Source: an uncultured Chitinophagales bacterium
GTDB taxonomy: Bacteria > Bacteroidota > Bacteroidia > Chitinophagales > JAHDHT01
NCBI GenBank assembly: GCA_938023075.1
Contig: CALHDG010000011.1
Location: forward strand, 1 to 35,085
Direction: 5' to 3'
Length of the DNA stretch: 35,085 nucleotides
Below are positions 31,767 through 35,085 of the stretch, piece by piece. The stretch's first letter is position 1, and each line of letters opens with the position of its first letter. Under the pieces are notes generated by a model. That model made no database searches, was not told the DNA's origin, and saw only the letters and a program-made list of their open reading frames with translations. Position numbers and translations under genes: made by a program.

Positions 31767-33101
31767 AAAAAACGATTCTACCTTTTTAATCGCTTCGGGT
31801 CGTGAAAAAACCACTACGTGGTCGCCCGCATAAATTTGGGTATCTCCTAAGGTAATATAGCCTTTGCCATCTCGCACCAAACCACCTATAATGGCAGCCT
31901 TTGGGAAGTTTAAATTTTTAATAGGCTTTCGGGTAATTTTAGTTCCGGTAGTTACTTCAAACTCTAAAATTTCTGCATCGGTATCGTATAAATTTCTAAT
32001 AGAGATAATATTACCTTTTCTTATATGTCGAAAGATATCACCGGCGGCAATTAGTTTTTTATTGATCAAGGTATCAATACCAATGGTTTGGCTTAGCTGA
32101 ATGTAATCCATATTTTCAACTAAGGCTATCGTTTTTGAAACACCTTTTGCTTTGGCTAATAAACACGACATAATGTTGGTTTCGGAGTTGCCGGTTACCG
32201 CAATAAAGGCATCCATATCACTTATGGATTCTTCTTCTAACAACTCTACATTGGTGCCGTCGCCATGTATTATTAATACATTGTTAAGGTCATCGGCAAG
32301 TTCAGCAGCTTTGGTGGCGTTTTGTTCAATTAGTTTTATGCTGAGTTCATTGCATAAATTTCGTGCTGTTTTAAAACCAATACGGCTGCCACCCAAAATC
32401 ATCACATTGTTTATTTCAATAGTGCTTTTACCACACAATTGCATAATTTGCTCAATGCCTTCGGGTTTAGCAACAAAATAGATATGATCGCCATTTCTAA
32501 AATAATCACTTCCTTTTGGTATTACGATGTCGCTTTTCCGTTGTATAGCAACTGGCATAAAATTTAACTCGCCCTCTAATTGAGCCAGGCTTTGAATAGA
32601 ACGATCAGTTAAAGGAGCCTGCTCATTTAAATTTAAACCAACCAGTGAAAGCTCTCCTTTATCAAAATCAAAACTTTCGGTAAAGGCAGATTTGTCGATC
32701 AGTTTTTCAATTTCGGTAGCTGCCAATTCTCCGGGCGAGATCATATAATCAATTCCTAATGATTTAAAATCTACCGGACTGTTTTCGTGTACATACTCCA
32801 TATAGCTCACTCTGGCTACTGTTTTTTTTGCCCCCAATTGCTTGCCAATAATAGCTACGTTAATATTGATGGATTGAGAGGAAGTAACCGCTATCAGTAA
32901 ATCGCAATCGTGGATGCCGGCATTAGCCAAACTCTCAGGTGAAGTTGCATTACCCTTAAACACCATAATGTCTAAGTGGTTTTCGGCATAGGCTAATTTC
33001 TCTTTGTTTACATCTATTAAAATAATATCATGATATTCAATAGACAACATACGCGCCAGGTGAAAGCCTACATCTCCTGCACCCGCAATCAATATTTTCA
33101 T
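31764..33101 (-). CDS. trkA: Trk system potassium uptake regulatory protein TrkA
   Basis: 445-residue peripheral NAD-binding gating subunit for Trk/Ktr potassium channels. It has two RCK units in tandem: MKILIAGAGDVGFHLARMLS with IDVNKEKL (RCK-N 1), a TrkA-C domain at about 140-220, NVMILGGSRIGFKTARNL with HGDGTNVELLEEE (RCK-N 2 at about 230), and a final TrkA-C (about 360-445, ending AGDHVVVFSRPEAIKK). This matches the four-domain E. coli-type TrkA. The membrane subunit TrkH is not in the window. ATG 33101 is the family start; a TATATTTG element lies only 4 bases upstream. Confidence 0.96.
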   Translation of the reverse strand: MKILIAGAGDVGFHLARMLSIEYHDIILIDVNKEKLAYAENHLDIMVFKGNATSPESLANAGIHDCDLLIAVTSSQSININVAIIGKQLGAKKTVARVSYMEYVHENSPVDFKSLGIDYMISPGELAATEIEKLIDKSAFTESFDFDKGELSLVGLNLNEQAPLTDRSIQSLAQLEGELNFMPVAIQRKSDIVIPKGSDYFRNGDHIYFVAKPEGIEQIMQLCGKSTIEINNVMILGGSRIGFKTARNLCNELSIKLIEQNATKAAELADDLNNVLIIHGDGTNVELLEEESISDMDAFIAVTGNSETNIMSCLLAKAKGVSKTIALVENMDYIQLSQTIGIDTLINKKLIAAGDIFRHIRKGNIISIRNLYDTDAEILEFEVTTGTKITRKPIKNLNFPKAAIIGGLVRDGKGYITLGDTQIYAGDHVVVFSRPEAIKKVESFF

Positions 33102-33105
33102 AGCG

Positions 33106-33113
33106 CAAATATA
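33106..33113 (-). promoter_or_regulatory. Putative -7 element for trkA implying a leaderless mRNA
   Basis: The minus strand reads TATATTTG, then GCGCT-like bases and the ATG: only 4 bases separate the element from the start codon. A TTG at 33133-33131 gives a 17-base spacing, slightly short for -33. Confidence 0.45.
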
Positions 33114-33713
33114 GAAGATTGATTGTTTAGCAATGAGAAAAAAATAAATTTACCATCTAACTTTACCATTTTCCGATATACTTCCTTGAAAAGCCTCGCC
33201 TTAGCCCCACTAAGCCTGCGTTTTTCAACTCGTCTAACAAAAAATGGCTTTGTCAGAGTTAGGAAATTTATGCTATTCTCATTCTTTATGTGAATATTGA
33301 AGGTTAATTATTAGACTAATAGTACTTTTTATAGTGCCTATTTTATCCGAAATGCTAAGAAAAACCTCAAATTCTGTCTTGCTCTCTTTTGTGTTGATAA
33401 TCAACTACTTACATTCTTAAGTTCAGCGTTTTGCATCGATTATCCTATTTTATTTGCTGTATATTCAATCAGAAAAGAGTGAAATTTTGTCCTTTAAGAA
33501 TCCTCAAAACCAAGCTAATCTTGCAACTGTATTGAATAAATAAATACCAACACAAATTAACAATGTAAGTAAGTGATTTGTTCAATGCATTAATTTCAAA
33601 AAATTAAAACCGGTAAAATTTTTATAGTGTGCTCAACTTTTCAGTAGCACTTTAAACCAACTGAAAACGCAAAGCAGGAATGCGTGAATGAATGCAAAAA
33701 AATAAATTTAATC
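33114..33713. other. Gene-free intergenic region before the second propeller protein
   Basis: Six hundred bases with no supportable ORF on either strand. A short palindrome (CTTAG-CCCCA-CTAAG, about 33202-33216) is the only structure noticed. There is no R1 or R2 copy, no tRNA-like fold and no exact TAnnTTTG element for the downstream gene. Confidence 0.5.
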
Positions 33714-35085
33714 ATGAACAATATTACATATTTAGAGACCACAAAAAACCCCTTTGCTTTTTTACAAAAAAAACTTTTTTATTTATTAATGCTATTTCTG
33801 ACAAATGCAACTGTAAGCAATAGTCAAATTATTTGTGACATTGGAAACCGGCAGATTATGCACCAAGAAAGTGCAAATGAAGAATATTCCGGTTTAGCAT
33901 ATTCAAGCACAGATAACGTTTTTCTAATGCCTATGGACGATGCCATTGGTGGCTTTAATATAAAAGGCTATAGTTTAAATACTAATCAATCATTTAATGT
34001 GGGTATTAATGGTTTAAATGATGATGATCTTGAAGGCTTAACTTATCTTGAAGATAACTACTTCGCCTTAATTGAAGAAGACAAAAATGAAGTATACTTT
34101 TTAGAGTATAATAATAATACCCAAAACCTCACAAAAATAAATTCTGTTGTAACGGGTATTTCATTAGCGAGTACTGGAGATGGATTAGAAGGCATCACTT
34201 ACGATCCGCATACCAATAGATTGTTTTTTGTAAGAGAACATTTTAACAGAGAATTGTTTTCTGCTACAGTTGTATTGCCAACCAGTAGTTCGCAAGGATC
34301 AATAGGTGCAATCACTTCTGCATTATTACAAGATCAATATTTTAATGATCCTGTATATTGTAACAACGAATATCGAGATAGCGATGCTTCTGGCTTACAT
34401 CATTTAGGTCAAAACTTTGATTCAGGTTCTCCATTTGCTAATCATATTTTAATAGTTAGTGAAGGGAACAAAAAGATAGTAGAATTTGAGGTTTTATTCA
34501 ATGCTTCCAATACAATGACTTTAAACTATATTGATGAAGAATTTATTTTAGATGAAGCTCAACCGGAAGGTATTACAGTAGTTGGAAATCAACTTTATAT
34601 TGTTAGTGAACGAGGTTGTCCATCGGCAAATGTAAGTTTATCCTCTTATTCAATAAATGGAAATATGGCTTGCGCAGACCCTTGCAACCCAGTGCTTGGT
34701 TGTACAGATGATATGGCTTGCAACTACAATCCAGTTGCTTGTGAAGATGATGGGAGTTGCTACGGTCTTTCATTAACTAATTTAGATATTAAAATATATT
34801 TAGAAGGTCCTTATGATGAAGGTAATGAACAACATTCTACAGAGCTAAGTACAGTTAGAAAACTATTACCCGGTCAAACACCAACAAGCAGTTTAGCTAC
34901 ACCAACTCCGGCAGGACAGCCTTATAGTGGTGCACCATGGTATTATTCAGGAACAGAGGGTTCAGGATTTACAGATGCAGATTACAGTGAAGATGATGTA
35001 GATTGGGTATTGGTTTCTTTAAGAAGTAGTGAAAAAGTGTCGGATGAAAAATTTAGAGCAGCCGGTATAATCCAAAAAGATGGTA
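33714..35085 (+). CDS. Secreted SdiA-regulated-type beta-propeller protein with Cys repeat (3' truncated)
   Basis: ATG 33714 opens a frame that stays open to the window edge (457 codons seen). The signal peptide has a long n-region (residues about 1-37, core FYLLMLFLTNATVSNSQ). Residues about 45-325 form a propeller paralogous to the gene at 1945: DLEGLTYLEDNYFALIEE, GLEGITYDPHTNRLFFVRE, DASGLHHLG and QPEGITVVGNQLYIVSERG all have counterparts there. One GCTDDMACNYNP...DDGSC repeat follows (about 340-362). Then IKIYLEGPYDEGN and DDVDWVLVSLRSS match a module often seen in very large secreted Bacteroidota proteins. No FN3 halves flank this propeller, unlike its paralogue. Confidence 0.85.
   Translation, partial: MNNITYLETTKNPFAFLQKKLFYLLMLFLTNATVSNSQIICDIGNRQIMHQESANEEYSGLAYSSTDNVFLMPMDDAIGGFNIKGYSLNTNQSFNVGINGLNDDDLEGLTYLEDNYFALIEEDKNEVYFLEYNNNTQNLTKINSVVTGISLASTGDGLEGITYDPHTNRLFFVREHFNRELFSATVVLPTSSSQGSIGAITSALLQDQYFNDPVYCNNEYRDSDASGLHHLGQNFDSGSPFANHILIVSEGNKKIVEFEVLFNASNTMTLNYIDEEFILDEAQPEGITVVGNQLYIVSERGCPSANVSLSSYSINGNMACADPCNPVLGCTDDMACNYNPVACEDDGSCYGLSLTNLDIKIYLEGPYDEGNEQHSTELSTVRKLLPGQTPTSSLATPTPAGQPYSGAPWYYSGTEGSGFTDADYSEDDVDWVLVSLRSSEKVSDEKFRAAGIIQKDG

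Noticed and set aside
33202-33216. CTTAG/CTAAG palindrome as a possible R1 remnant
   Set aside because: It contains CCCCA, but none of the R1 boxes or the GTTTCGCTTC tail.

Overview
The window looks like chromosomal DNA from a member of the Bacteroidota. It is AT-rich. Several genes are preceded by the Bacteroidota-type -7 element TAnnTTTG, and one has a full TTTG-N19-TATATTTG promoter. Lipoproteins carry acidic/lysine residues after the lipid Cys (e.g. C-K-D-D). Two secreted proteins carry GCTD..ACNYNP cysteine repeats. ProRS is the short form of about 490 residues. The mix of genes would fit Saprospirales/Chitinophagales or Flavobacteriales, but the sequence alone does not settle the order.

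Layout. 1-1.7 kb: the end of an unknown gene, a small lipoprotein gene and metF. 1.9-4.7 kb: a large secreted multidomain protein with a beta-propeller. 4.7-5.2 kb: repeat DNA. 5.2-8.6 kb: mutL, then a two-gene unit (60-residue protein plus SDH-type Clp-fold serine protease) behind a strong promoter and a leader of about 190 nt. 8.6-10.9 kb: an overlapping aroB-aroA pair on the minus strand. 11.1-12.6 kb: two unrecognised genes. 12.6-15.0 kb: minus-strand operon of an unknown gene, tsaE and ald. 15.2-18.8 kb (minus strand): crcB coupled to a WecA/MraY-type phosphoglycosyltransferase gene, a small protein ending in what looks like an effector-associated domain, and proS. 18.9-24.1 kb (plus strand): a low-complexity secreted protein with a clear terminator, an OmpP1/FadL-like barrel, and maeB (malic enzyme fused to a phosphotransacetylase-like domain). 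24.1-25.5 kb: a gene-poor, repeat-rich stretch containing an overlooked 24-codon ORF for a double-glycine-leader peptide with its own terminator. 25.5-27.9 kb (minus strand): an alpha/beta hydrolase and a GAF-SpoIIE phosphatase. 28.1-30.6 kb (plus strand): three lipoprotein genes, the last two an MbnP-MbnH-like pair. 30.9-33.1 kb (minus strand): an ECH1-like dienoyl-CoA isomerase and TrkA. 33.7 kb to the end: a truncated paralogue of the first large secreted protein.

Most genes are housekeeping: folate/methionine, shikimate, tRNA charging and modification, mismatch repair, central carbon, K+ and F- homeostasis. The most interesting material lies between them. First, five copies of a roughly 120-bp element (R1) share boxes flanking a hairpin whose arms differ between the four complete copies yet stay complementary, and all copies are oriented alike relative to the neighbouring gene end. 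Second, three copies of a second repeat (R2, about 180-200 bp) occur, apparently nested with R1. Third, there is the double-glycine peptide at 25264-25338. Fourth, there is the orphan effector-associated-domain protein. I saw no rRNA, tRNA, CRISPR array, transposase or integrase.
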